Assembly: GCF_026151205.1 (NCBI RefSeq)
Contig: NC_087082.1
Coordinates: forward strand, 13,859,365-13,923,364
Direction: 5' to 3'
Source: Bolinopsis microptera
Lineage: Eukaryota; Ctenophora; Tentaculata; Lobata; Bolinopsidae
Length of the DNA stretch: 64,000 nucleotides
Positions within the stretch are counted from its first letter, which is position 1. The number at the start of each line of letters is the position of its first letter. The notes beneath the pieces were generated by a model, which saw only the letters and a list, made by a program, of their open reading frames with translations, had not been told where the DNA came from and searched no databases. This document shows positions 12,351-48,691 of the stretch, one piece after another. Position numbers and translations under genes: made by a program.

Positions 12351-14030
12351 CAGTCAGCCGCTCTGGCATGGTTAAACACCTTCCTTGTGTTGTTGGTTAA
12401 TCATATGAGCGGGATATAAATACCTCATTTCATTTCAAATATGAATCATAGCTATGTTATATAAGGCCTCCCCCCGGCCACTGTACATCAATATGCTTGT
12501 TTCATCACTCGAATGCATCAACTTCATCAAAACCTTATGGCCATGATTGAGGGTCAAATGTTTTGTACGCCTTAGAAACTGATTAAATTTAATGACACCA
12601 TTAGACAAATTATAAATTTACAGCTAATAGCCTAATAAGTTACATCGGAATAAAACTACAGAAATAAACGTTCATTGTCTCACTTTAACTTTAAGCGTTC
12701 ACAGTTCATTCTTAGCATTTTAAATATATGTGAAAAAACTTTTTCGATCATCTGAAACTTGTCCACTGACATGATTTCGTCACCATGGTTACGGTGTTAT
12801 CACAATGGTAAAGGTTTCGCTCAGTCACTGGTACCTGCGTGTGTATAACTGCCTGCAATATGCTTTACTATCAGCATCAAAGCGACTAAAGTCTGTTTCT
12901 TTAAGTCTTTAGGAATTATGTAAATAAAAGTGGTAAATAAAAATGTAGATAAATCTAAAAGCAGTTGAAAAACATTTCAAATTCACACTCCCAAACTTAA
13001 CATATTCTAAAGTTGAATTTTAAACACATAATTTACACATGTAGATTGTAAAACTAAAACACGCTATCATTCAACATTTAACACGCAACATTGATGATCA
13101 ACAGACGTCAGATTATAAGCTGCCGTGACGTCACACCCAGGCAACGTGACGTCACACCACATGTAGATTATCAACTGCTGAACGCAGATCGGTCAGTTTT
13201 CCACTTGTTAGTTTCAGAAAAGAGACCCAAGTCTCTAGCAAGTGACCTAGTAGAGAGCCTGACATTGACCATTCCTCGGTTTCTCACTGCTGTAGGACTT
13301 GTTCTCAGGGCGGAGGCATCTAGGGTGGGCAACTGACGGGAATAACTGGGGTGTCCGCGTTAAGGGACAGTATGGTTAGAAAAAGTAGAAGGCAATATGT
13401 TTTTTAGAGGACAACATAGGAGTCAACATAGAGGACATTTAAAGAGGGCAACATAAATGATAATATAGAGGAAAACCTAGAGAGAAACGTAGAGGGTCAA
13501 TAGAGGAAAATATATGTTTTTAGAGGACAAAATATGGAACAATATTGAGAAAGAGAAAATCGTGCTGGAGGGCAGAATATTATGAAAAATGCATTCATGC
13601 ATATCTTCTGCTGTCAACTGAATCGTATTTGTAAACATGATGATACCGGATGAATGGTAAAAAGAAATCACGCAAGAAATACACTTGTAAACGTTTATTC
13701 AATAATTATTTGAACGATCTGTGCTGTACAATCACTAAACATAGAATCAACTTTATAATTCAGATTAAGACGTATAATGAACGTTAATCACAACGTTGTC
13801 ACAATTAGTTGAACGAATAGTCTAACCTTGAACTGTTTTGCGGATCAAGATAAAAGTTCCGTTCCCTCGTAGCCTTTTTGTTGGAATCCGTCTCTGAAAT
13901 TATCAGAGTCCAAACTTGATCGTCGATTCGGTAACAATGTTTTTACCATTTGCAAATGTTTAAATTTCATACACACAACATACACACAACATAAAATTAT
14001 AATAATATGTAAATTAACTAAGTGACGTTA
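12351..14030. other. Gene-free intergenic stretch
   Basis: No gene is supported. Two CRE-type octamers TGACGTCA lie at 13126-13133 and 13147-13154. A degenerate repeat of AGAGGACAACATAG-like words spans 13395-13530. A minus-strand AATAAA at 13694-13699 could be the LRRC9 poly(A) signal, 330 bp past its stop codon. Confidence 0.4.
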
Positions 14031-32356
<18,326 letters not shown>

Positions 32357-32693
32357 CCGACTTGTCTTCACAAGATGCTCATGCTATTAGATATTCATAC
32401 AGTTTGTGTTGAAACGAGCTAAAAACTGAAACACATCAAAACATTTGACACACATAATTTCGCAAGACACAATATTTTGTGGGCTATAACAAACTGGAAT
32501 GATTGATGACACTCAAAATCCTTTTAAGAATTCAAGAAAAGTTATCAACAGGTGAACCAATTATATACATAAATAATAAATATGCTAAATAATGATTACA
32601 ATTTTTGCATAACTACCACAAGATGCCTGCATCTTTTATCAGATTCACGTTTTGTCCTAGTCTGACCCTAGAAAATATTGAAAATTCCACATG

Positions 32694-34465
32694 TCACTCA
32701 TAAGAGGAAGCAGCTATACGCTCCAACATTTTAACCTCCCCTCTTATTTGAGATGAAAGTCCCTGGCTCAGTTTCCATACCTTTACGGTACCTTTACTGT
32801 CCCCTGTACTTAATGTATCACTTTTAGAGTTGAACTCTATCGAGTAGACTGGAGACTTGGTCTGATTGACGGGGATTTGCAGGACAGGGCCGACTCTGCT
32901 TTTCTTCAGATCGTAGATAAGGAGTGAGCCATTAGCGGTGATGGCTGCAAACACAAGTGGACGTACAGGCGACCACTGAACTCCAAACACATAGCCAGAG
33001 ACGGGTTCCAGCACCTGGAATGGCTTAGGTTGCAGAGTGTTGTAGAGTCTGATAGTTCCGTCGGTAGAGGCTGTCAGGAACAGGTTCCTGTGGACTGGGG
33101 AGAAATCCACATCATAGACTGGTCCATTGTGAGAGTTGTATACCAGGGTGATGGGAGATCGGAACTGAATCTTGATTCCCTTGTCAAGTGGTAGTTCTGT
33201 AGACAGAGTTGAGCACTTGAGAACAAGTCCACTCTCAGAGCCCACCACAAACGTGCTCTCGTCCTCGTGAGAGAAGCTCATTGCAGTACCGCCGATATCA
33301 GCAGTTCTAGATGAAGGTGCAGTTGGGTGGTCACGGGGAATGTAAGCCCCAGTTATAACAAATCCCTGAACTAGAGTCAGTTCAGGATCTTGGTAACGGG
33401 ACAACTTTACTTCCCATCTCAATATCTTACCGTCCATACCAAGACTCAACAACATGTTCGATTTAGATGAAATCTGCCAACACAACTTTGTAACCGGCTC
33501 ATGGTGACCATCTTCAACATTCTTTGACACACAAACTTCTATATCTTCAGTTCTTGACAAATCCCAAATGATTATCTGTCCATTAAACGCACCTCCAGCG
33601 CAAAGGTTTGGTAAAATAGGATGATACTCGACACACATCAGACAGCTGGCAACATCCAACGCTTGGTCTGCTTTGTTGACATTAATTCTTCCACGATCAA
33701 CATTCCAGGTGCAGAACATGCCCTTGTGAGTACACCAGTCTTCGTGATCATGTTTGCCATATGCAACACCAATCACAGAACCACTGGCGTTCCAAGACAA
33801 ATCCTGTACTGACATTTGAAACTCTAGTGGGGAATGGTTTAAAGTGAGAGTGTTGTTTACTGATGAGTTGTGCATTCCTAACACGTTCTCCAGCCCTTTA
33901 AATGCTGTGGAGTTAAGATTTTCTTCCAAGTTCTTGATAACGGTCGCCTCCACACTCTTTAGAAATTTAGCGATATCATCCATATTATGGTCTTTCCCTT
34001 TCTTAGACTGAACTGTGTCTGTCTGAACTTCAGTTGAACAGACATCATAAGACTGAGCAGAGGCATCATTGGTGAGAAGTGCACTAGTTTGTGTTACTCT
34101 TGACTTTGAACTCCTGTGATAAAAACAATTGCAGTTTGGACTTAACGATATGAAGGTTTTGAATTAATGTTTCTGGGCCGGAAATAATATGAAGTATAAT
34201 AAAGCTGTTCAAAACAGTGGAATATTTCTGGAAACTTTTGAATAACAGGAGCAAAAAGGTTAAGCCTACAGTCGAATTTTAATACACAAAATATGGTGAA
34301 AATGAGCCCAAATTGACATGTTCTTCTGACCTATTATATTTCCCTTGGACAGTGTTTCTTCAAAAGAACAAATATTAACGAATTGATCATGATCATGATA
34401 ACTAACCTCGATTTTTGCCAAGTTGATGGGCACGTAATACAAGTCTGTTCTTCATCTTTAAACAT
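32694..34465 (-). CDS. DYNC2I2: Dynein-2 intermediate chain 2 (WDR34), 2 exons, 492 aa
   Basis: Intermediate chain of cytoplasmic dynein-2, the retrograde intraflagellar-transport motor of cilia. Exons: 34465-34407 and 34113-32694, joined in phase 2. The short first exon gives MFKDEEQTCITCPSTWQKS, matching the CQT../VPSQW region of WDR34. Exon 2 begins with a polar stretch containing VQTDTVQSKK-type light-chain-binding-like sequence, then the DIAKFLKSVEATVIKNLEEN helix and WD40 blades: LSWNASGSVIGVAYGKHDHEDWC, CAGGAFNGQIIIWDLSRTED, VYDVDFSPVHRNLFLTASTDGTIRLY, VQWSPVRPLVFAAITANGSLLIYDLKKS, GDSKGTVKVWKLS. Length is near the 536 aa of human WDR34. The stop codon is 337 bp upstream of the LRRC9 ATG on the same strand, so the LRRC9 promoter probably sits in that gap. 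Confidence 0.96.
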
Positions 34466-34587
34466 TTAGAGTCTTTCTGTGCGGAAGAATTAATTGAAAC
34501 TCATATACATGCTAGTGAATTAGAATCTTGAAAAAAAAAGAAGCTTTTGTGAAGTCTGTGAGCCTCCCCTCTAGCTCTAGTAACATG

Positions 34588-34819
34588 CAGTGAAAAAAAG
34601 GAAGGGCCCCGCTGACCCTGCTGTGAGGGTGGGGGCGCCAAATGAATGACAATTAATAAAAAACTTAACTGAGGTGTTAGCAAAACTGTGTGTTTTGCTC
34701 TACAAACACACTTTTTTAGAAATTTTACTGGCGTATCCTCTAAAATCACCTAATTTTTCCAATTTTAGGGAGGGGCACCAAAAGGGGAGGGGGCGCCAAC
34801 AGGTAACGTTACACCACTG
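34588..34819. mobile_element. hAT-like MITE, copy 1 (8-bp TSD GTAACATG)
   Basis: The element ends CAGTG..ACACCACTG and is flanked by perfect 8-bp duplications GTAACATG at 34580-34587 and 34820-34827. The body matches three other copies in this window (AAGGGCCC, GCGTATCCTCTAAAATCACC, GGGAGGGGCACC). No ORF of note. Confidence 0.85.
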
Positions 34820-35508
34820 GTAACATGAATTTGAGTAACTAGTAAGAAAGTGTTAAAAGCCTTGTTCAATTAAGTCATGGAACATGCCTAGATAAGGGTT
34901 ACCCATATTGAAATATGGGAGACCCCAACCCGTGCAGTTAGCTGAGATATCTCACAGCAAGTAGACCAAAGTGGCTCTTGCTTTTAAAAGGCACATCAAC
35001 TACCCGAAATGTTGAGATGTAATGGAAATGTAACATATTTATTGCCAATTATTCAATCAATACATATCATAAATTCTAATATTGGAAACACAATGCAGAA
35101 TGGATGTCTTAAACTATAATTTTGTTGTCACTAATAATCTATTTACTTTCAAAGTTGAAATTTAGTTAAGTATGAAATGCCACCACATCATAGTTAGGGT
35201 AAAATACAATTCTTAAAAAATTTAAAATTAAGAAGATTGCTCTATGACTTCAAATTTAAAATTTAGCAAGAGATGTCTAATTTTTAAATAGTTGGTTACA
35301 GTTTATGACAGTACTGGCATGACCAATTTTATTGTGGCTGGTAAAAGGACCCAGTTGCCTGTAAGGGCTTTACCGAACCCCTGGGGACCACAATGTGATA
35401 GGATCAAGCCAGATGTTTCTATGTAGAGCAATTTATTTATTTCGGAGCTATGGTTACGTGGTATAGCTGGTGGTCATGTTTAAAGGTCAGTTTATCCTTG
35501 TGTGCTAA

Positions 35509-35592
35509 TTATCCATTACATTATCCATTACATTATCCATTACATTATCCATTACATTATCCATTACATTATCCATTACATTATCCATTACA
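35509..35592 (+). repeat. Seven tandem copies of a 12-mer (TTATCCATTACA)
   Basis: Seven exact 12-bp units in unique AT-rich DNA. Confidence 0.95.
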
Positions 35593-36004
35593 TCCAGATG
35601 CTTAGTGATGTGAGTAAATCATGCCCTTCTACAATATATAACGTTTAACTATAAATTTGTTTTTACCACAGAAACTGTGGCACTACTCTCATTGATAGTT
35701 TAAGCGTTTTTTTCCCCAGCACTACTACACAACAAAAACCTGTCGGCCCACCGAGGAAACACAGTCGCAGAACAAAAAACCCATTGCTTTAACTGCGACG
35801 CAACAGTGGAATGCAAAATGAATGCCGGGTTTAGGGTTACAGTATAAGCAATATTTTTACTTTGATATCACGAAATCGTAAGCAACTCGTTACAACATGT
35901 ATTGCAGTATCGTCAATTACGATCATCATTGATAAATTTTTTAAAAACTTAATTTTAATTTTTCTATTAATTCAAAATTATTTCGTGTTTAAAAGCAAAC
36001 TTCA

Positions 36005-36670
36005 CATAGCCATGTGTCTACGCGTACTGCGTGACGCGCTTGTTTCACAAGTAGGTCGCGCGCTACTGCAAGCGAAAGGGCTCTGGTTAGAGCAATAAGC
36101 AAACAAAATTTTAATTTATTTATATTACAGTGAAATTTTCAAAACAATAAATTAATGAACAATGTTTACTTGATTGACGATTTCAATCCTTCGCAGTTCG
36201 GCGTTGCCCAATGGTGCATTTCACTTAACCATGTGCTTTCGCGCCAATTCGGGCGCACTTATTTCACAAGTCAAGAAATAAGTGCCCGCCGTGAGGCGGG
36301 CGCGCGCTAGTGCTAGCGCAATTGGAGGACTTCGCCGCTTCGACGCGCCGCGCGAACTAGCATTCTTGCTTCGCATCGAAGCATCGTCGACGATCGTTGC
36401 TCTGCTTCGCAGAGCAACGATCTCGACGGATTGACATCGTCAATCAATAGCGCAAGGGCTCTGGATAGAGCAAATGGTGCATGACTGCCGATTTAACGGT
36501 TGCTATAACCAACGCCCTCTTGCTTACCTGGGGACCTCAAGCTATTAATAGAGATTAGGCGGAATGACAGGCTGAGCGCGGGCCAGTAACCCTCTTGCTT
36601 GCAGTAGCGCGCGACCGCCGAAGGCGGCAAAGTATATTTTATTTGTGAAACAAGCGCGGTCTAGTAGTGT
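36005..36670. repeat. Composite GC-hairpin repeat cluster
   Basis: Modules of the dispersed family: ATGTGTNTNCGCG..TTGTTTCACAAGT..GCGCGCTACTGCAAGCG at 36005-36100, a related block at 36226-36330, a self-complementary GTCGACGATCGTTGCTCTGC block near 36387-36430, an inverted AGGCTGAGCGCGGGCCAG module at 36573-36588 and another TTTCACAAG module ending near 36660. The same modules recur at 54170-54540. Confidence 0.65.
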
Positions 36671-37129
36671 ATCGTGTTAAAAATGTTTACTTTTGCGTCA
36701 GAACGTTCATGGTTCATACGCGGCGCAAAATAGTATTTTTGCGCGGCATTTTCTAATTTATATATTACAGATTTGCTAAAATAATAATGAATTTAGTACA
36801 GCATAATGTATTATTTTGTGCGCGGCGCAGCCACGGCACGCAGTAATGCTGTCTGCATCGCACTGAAAAGCTACGTTTGACGTTGAAAATTTGAAAAGAT
36901 ACGTTGTTCAAATGTGCGCAATTTATGTTTTATGACTTTATAAATGATACGAAAATCTTTAATATTTATAATTAAGTTCAGATTTTTAAAAAATCATCAA
37001 ATATTAAATTATAAATTGTTACACTTTTATTTTGATAAATGAAAAAATGCACACCTGCACCCTATTACAATTTTTAGTTTTATTCGTTTCCTTGCCAAAT
37101 ATCAATCGTCGGTTGAACACTGAACAGCT

Positions 37130-37215
37130 AGTAAAAAACTGTAGCAGAAACCTGTTTAACCCTAAAATAGTGTCAACAGACAACAATATTTATTTATTTT
37201 GACACCATTTAGGCC
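37130..37215. repeat. Partial copy of the 11.5 / 60.5 kb repeat
   Basis: AACCCTAAAATAGTGTCAACAG and TTGACACCATTTAGG resemble the end of the repeat at 60502-60600 and 11680-11765, shortened and diverged. Confidence 0.5.
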
Positions 37216-37278
37216 ATTTATTTCTTTTTGCAATTTTGTATTCATTCATACTCGTCAATCTTTCTGCTTTCGCGGTTC

Positions 37279-37500
37279 TTACTGGGCGGCGCTCAGCCTG
37301 TCATTCCACCGAATCTTTATGTTTATGAACATAATAGCCTGGGGTCCCCAGGTAATTGCGGTTCTTGCGGGTATTCGCATTTGTTGATTTGACTTGTCAT
37401 ACGTTGTATGACCCGCCGCGCACGAAGTGCGCGGCTCCCCCTGTATCGTCGTAACGATATAGTGAAACGGCCGTGGGGGTCGCAACGTGATACAAGATTT
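37279..37500. repeat. Composite repeat module plus GC-hairpin end
   Basis: 37279-37352 matches the 10.07 kb module (GGCGGCGCTCAGCCTGTCAT.., AACATAATAGCCTGGGG). 37397-37446 is the exact reverse complement of 9471-9520. The order of modules suggests a truncated inverted-repeat element. Confidence 0.7.
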
Positions 37501-38235
37501 GACGTGGTAGCAGTAAAATGGTAACAGATTATTCCACGAATGATATAGATAAAATTAACAATTCTGCAACATACGATGTTCAGTAGGATGTGTGACATGA
37601 TGGCATGACTAGATAAATTGTTTGTTAAAATTGTTTTGGTCATGGTAATAACCATATCCTATGTTGTTAATGTCAACCTATCATAATATCACGAAAGCAA
37701 TGTAATTTCATTTCATAACAATTTAAAATCTAATTCAAAATTGAAAATGGAGGAAAAAGAAAATTGAATTAATGCAAAATATAATTTAAATATTTTTCTA
37801 AAATGTTACCACGACTTGTATCTCACGGAATTTTTGTTCATTAAGTCCACTCACTGCTCTATTCTCTCGATTGGCAGTCCAGCACTGTACTTCAGTCAGT
37901 CTCTTCAAACCTCCGGAACAGTTTAATGATTGGCTTGTTGAGTTCTTTACAACAGGCAATCTGGTTGATTGAATTAAATTAAATTATAAATTTAGTCTAA
38001 TTATGGAATTGACGTGAGTGTCATCACCAAATGTATGGTAGAATGTGCATGATAAGATGGCATCAACCAGAACAGGTTATCTCAACCTGCTTGGAATGAT
38101 GACTTCAAATATACAGTACTTGCTACTACACACAACACACTTGCTATCATATTTCCAATTATCTGATTGCGGTAAGATTGTGTCAAAAAACATGTGAGAC
38201 TAAGAGGGTTCAGTGTGATCATGCTCGATATAATT

Positions 38236-41187
38236 TTAAAATTGTTCAAAACTCCACAGAAAGCAAACCTGGGCTACTGCATTTACCAATCCCGATAGTG
38301 CATGAGCTGCATAATACCAGTTGTACAAATACATCTCAGCTTCTTTATTTCCACCTGTGATAGAATGCAGGGATAGTGTAGTGATAATATTTTAAACACT
38401 ATAACAAAATATAAACTACCGATTAGATTCTAGATGTTTTGGCAGACTCTCTCCTTATTTAACCCTCATGCTCACAACTTATCGCTTTAAAAATTTTCCC
38501 CCTTGGCCTTGCCATGTTCAAACTGTCAAGAATGTTACCTGATAGTATGATGAATGTACTCTTTGTACCAGTAAACACGTAAATGAGGATGTATGCCACC
38601 CAAGGAAAGTTTGTCACAAAATAGCTCAGTGCCATAATCAAGGTCGAAATAACAACACTCTTCTCTCTATCTGGAATATAATGGTTTGACTGATTTAGAG
38701 GGGTTGACAAAGTTAAACCATTTTAATTCTAGCTACGAAATACTTCCTGTCTTATCAACTATTCCACCAGAGAAACATCAAATTCTAGGACCATTTTATT
38801 CACATCAGAGCGCTATTTGCTGTGGCGTAACGTTGCCTGTTGGTGCCCCCGCCGAAAATGCGCCCCCTGTTGGCGCCCCCTCCCCTTTTGGCGCCCCTCC
38901 CTAAATTGAACAAATTAGGTGATTTTAGAGGATACGCTGGCAAAATTTCTAGAAAAAAGTGTTTCTAGAGCAAAACGCGCAGTTTTGCTAGTATCTCAGT
39001 TAAGTTTTTCAAAATTGTCCCACATTCAAACGACGATTTTGCGCCCCCCTAAGATGGCGCCCCCTGCACAGCGGGGTCAGCGGGGCCCTTAGTTACGCCA
39101 CTGGCTATTTCTCAATATGAAAAAGTGCTTTACACCATTCTTAAACCAATAATTTAAGAAAGAACATGTGCACAACCATGGAGGAAATGTACTTTACACA
39201 CATTTTGCACAGGATAATGTGCTAGAAATAAGTGTGGCTTAATTGTTGATACTTATTAATTTCAAATACTCTGACAAGTTATGCATTTTTCTCTCCTTGG
39301 GGTAAGTATGTGCCGCGGTCAAAACAGCAATGCAAATTCTTTGGTTTCGTAATTTTGGTTTGATGAATTTGATGTTTTACAGTATAGCTATCAACCTGCA
39401 GTCAATCAATTATCATCAAATGGAATATACTTGCTGAAAATATATCTTTGTGTTTACTGTTTACTTAAATGGAACTTAATTAGCTGTTCCAACCTGAGAG
39501 ACGTGACAGTTCTACCAAGACCAATGATCCAGTGCGACATAATCGTGTGTCATTACCTCTCACTTCATGAATATAGCTTTCCATGCTACTCCTTGGAGTA
39601 TCTGTAGCCTGAAAAAAAAACAAAGGATCATAAATAATAACCAAGCTAATAGATGACTTTTAAATGTTCATGCAGTAACGTGACTGAGATTTTCATTCTA
39701 GGATCATCACTGTAAGTTCAATAAAATTTTGTGTCAATGCTTATTTGAGTTTTTTAGTATGTGATTCTCACCGACTTCATTGGAACATTTTCTTCTTTCA
39801 CCGACTTTAACTTGAAAAGCTTGTAAGAAACGATCAAACTGCCACAAACTATGACAAAGTAAGATGGTAGGGTTGGAAGCAGGGTTAACACACTGAAATA
39901 AAGTGTAATAATTTATTGCTTATTAAAATGATAATAATTTATTGCTTATTAAAATGACTTTAAGTAGACTCTAAAAGTTGCATAATATGTTTCAGCCCAG
40001 ATTTTCAGGAGTAATGTAAAGCTGATCTTACCCTATTGCAATATGTTTTACAACTTTATTCTCAATGACAACTGCTATTCGATAATCACAGAAGGCCCAC
40101 TCTGGTATGTAGCACATATTTTCCCCCACAACAAAGGGCATTATTCCTGAAAATTAACGTGAGTCAATTTGTATTGTACATCATGAACAGAGAAACTGTT
40201 TCAAGAGTTGCATTACTGAGGCAAGGTTATAACTTATGGAGTGTCGTGTAGTAATCTTTAGCATACTGCTATACTAATTGGGATAAGTTATGCTTTGTGG
40301 TATTTTGATTATTTAATTTATGTAAATCATGTGCTTCATTTCGAATCTTCGCAATATGTTGAAAAACGATTATTTACCAAGAGCAAGTCCAAACATCCAT
40401 GCAGTTGTGAACACTAGGTAGTGCACTCTTCTGTATTGTACCAGATACAAACAATACTTGTGTGGCTTACTCACTGCAACGAGTCGCCATATTGTCAGAT
40501 ACATTAGCAGAATGGGCAAAGCTACTGTGAAAACTTGGTACAATATGCCTGAAGGTAAATAAGAAATGTAACAATTTACACATCATGCAAATTTCACTTT
40601 AATTTAAATCGTCATGATACTAATGATATCTTATTTACATCTGTTTCAATGTCATGTTCTTTTAGTAACCTTATTCATAAGAAAGCACTATTAGTTGCAT
40701 TATACCTGGTATCTGGCATAGCGTGATGTTGAGAAATATGTTGTGCAAATATTCTTTACGGTTCCCAGATGTCAGCATGTTTTTTGCCATCACCAAAGCC
40801 AACAGCCCTGAAAACCCCCTCAATTTGAAAAGACCCCAACTCATTGAAAGCATATATAATCATGGCACTTTCAATCAGAAACTTCTTTATCTATTCTAAT
40901 TTATTTATTAAAACTAAAGAATAATTACCTGATATGAAATCAATTGAAGCTATCTGAATGAGCAGACTAGTAACTCCAAATCTGCGTCTTTGTGAGAACA
41001 CGACCAACAGATACGAGTTAAAGATACTGCAAAAGATCCCAATAATAACAAGCAATATTCCTATGGTAGTGTCAGCTGAGTGGTGACTGGGAAATATTGG
41101 TCGGGTGTCGTTGACGTCAGACTTTCTTGTTCCGTAGGAAAAGTTCTGGTCTATGTATTCATGGCAGTGATCTTCAAGTGTTTGCAT
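38236..41187 (-). CDS. Orphan seven-transmembrane receptor, 8 exons, 356 aa
   Basis: Rhodopsin-class-like 7TM receptor; ligand unknown. Exons on minus: 41187-40929, 40807-40706, 40548-40378, 40146-40032, 39892-39772, 39608-39557, 38670-38539, 38354-38236; phases all agree. TM1 TIGILLVIIGIFCSIFNSYL has the conserved Asn; TM2 SLLIQIASIDFISGLLALV has the conserved Asp; a Cys (TLCQ) precedes TM3. The TM3 end reads WRLVAVSKP in place of DRYVAV.KP. TM4 is VHYLVFTTAWMFGLALG; ECL2 has Cys in ENMCYIPEW and AFCDY; TM5 has the proline in LLPTLPSYF; TM6 FVTNFPW keeps the proline; TM7 LSGLVNAVAQVCF lacks NPxxY. The N-terminus has NFS and NDT glycosylation sites, and the C-tail is only a few residues. It faces PTEN head to head across 1.4 kb. 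Confidence 0.8.
38820..39103. mobile_element. hAT-like MITE, copy 2 (inverted; TSD GCTATTTG/GCTATTTC)
   Basis: Full-length inverted copy of the family in receptor intron 7, ends CTGTGGCGTAACG and TTACGCCACTG, flanked by 8-bp repeats at 38812-38819 and 39104-39111 with one difference. Confidence 0.85.
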
Positions 41188-47029
<5,842 letters not shown>

Positions 47030-47031
47030 CA

Positions 47032-47608
47032 GTTACCATGGTAACAGTTGCCCTCATGTTTACCTCAGACAAGTAACTCAAACTCCCTGTTTCTATCAGT
47101 TGCGCAACCCGTGGTCTTGTTCTGTAATGCGTGCAGTGCTGCCCCAACTCTAGCAGTTACCATGGTCACGGTAACCACGTGCTAATTGTTTATCCGCACC
47201 ACGCATCCATCCTGTGCGACTCTGGAAAGTGTGTCTCATTTTAATAAGAAGGCTTCGTGATCTTTTGTCCGCTTGCAACTGAGAGTAAATAATTTTAGGA
47301 TATAGGTTCTTTTATGTTGCGAAAATTTAGGTTTAAGCAAGGTGTGATATGAGAATTAAATGACCATATAAGGTTATGTTGTCATGGAAATACTACTATT
47401 ATATAAGGATTGATCTGAGAAATCCTCTTCAATAATTTTTCATTGCTCTATTGGTGAAAAGAGTGTTGTGTTGATTTACCTGCTTTTAAAATGTCGGTAC
47501 AGAATTATTGATTTTTACGTGATGTCTAGAGCTTAAAAACTAATTCCTTTGAAGTGCTATCAGTCGGTTTTTACGATTTTTATTTTTATTTGTTGCTCAT
47601 CAAATAAA
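47032..47608 (+). other. Probable PTEN 3' UTR and poly(A) signal
   Basis: Follows the stop codon to an AATAAA at 47603-47608. It contains GTTACCATGGTAAC at 47032-47045 and GTTACCATGGTCAC at 47156-47169, discussed as X-box-like motifs. Confidence 0.5.
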
Positions 47609-48408
47609 ACGATGTTGTTCAAATTGATTTGTTTTGTAATACGCTATGTTATTGTATGAATGCTCTTAAGGTGGTCCAGTGAAATTCTCACCAGGATTTC
47701 ATGCAAAACTTGCAGTTCTTTTACGTATATATTGGGTTTAAAAACGAGCAGTGGGCGTCCTTTGTCATTGTGCATAACTGACTCCCTTATAGAGAAAACC
47801 CCGTCGCTTAAAGTTAAAACACCTATAGTGTATGGTACTATTTCAAGATATATAATATACATATTATATAATGTCAGTGTTCATTTAAAGGAGAATATGA
47901 TATCACGTGATGACCACATAAGGTAGTGACAGCCAAATCAAGTACAAGTGTCATATTATATCAGTGAAGCCTCGCTACGGAGCTTGCGAGCATTGTGATA
48001 GGTGTATATATAACATATAGCAGCAGCCACGCTCTCATCAGTTGGATTTATGAGATTATTGTTAGAAGTAGTAAAGTGTGTCGTTTAGTATTTGTTTCCA
48101 TGGTATGATATGTATGGTGTGTTGTAGTTACCATGGTGACGAATTGTGGTTGCCATGGTAACGCGAGTATTAGCCTCCTCTCTCTCCGATTGTTAGATAC
48201 TACGATTATATATAATTTGTTCTGTACATAATTTTATACAAACTTACACGCGTGTGTTGACTTCTAGTTGATCTGTGATGTTTGTATTCAAGTTTATCTC
48301 CTTAAGGAATGTATTCGGTCGCTATGGAAACGAGCACTTTTCAATTTGTTTGTGGCATGCAAATTACGACATCAGTGCAGGAGTATTAAAATAGTGCCAG
48401 CAAAAAAA

Positions 48409-48446
<38 letters not shown>

Positions 48447-48691
48447 TGGGGTAGGAGTGAGATGGGACCAGTATTTAAATGGGTAGATAATGAGAGTATA
48501 TTCTTGCCATATTCTTGCCACATTTATTTCACCAAATTGAAAATGTCGAGATCGGGGAAATAGTTTCACAAATAAAAACAGCACCGAAATTCCGTAACAC
48601 CCATTTATATCCTTGTTAAGTTCAACTGTAAAACTGAGTAACACATCGCCAGCAGTAGATATGAAGTACAGGTGATGTTGCCAGGGTGACG
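47609..48691. other. Intergenic, with X-box-like palindromes and poly-G run
   Basis: No gene supported. GTTACCATGGTGAC at 48127-48140 and GTTGCCATGGTAAC at 48149-48162; a poly-G run of about 35 bases at 48411-48445. It may hold the promoter of the glutaredoxin-like gene. Confidence 0.5.
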
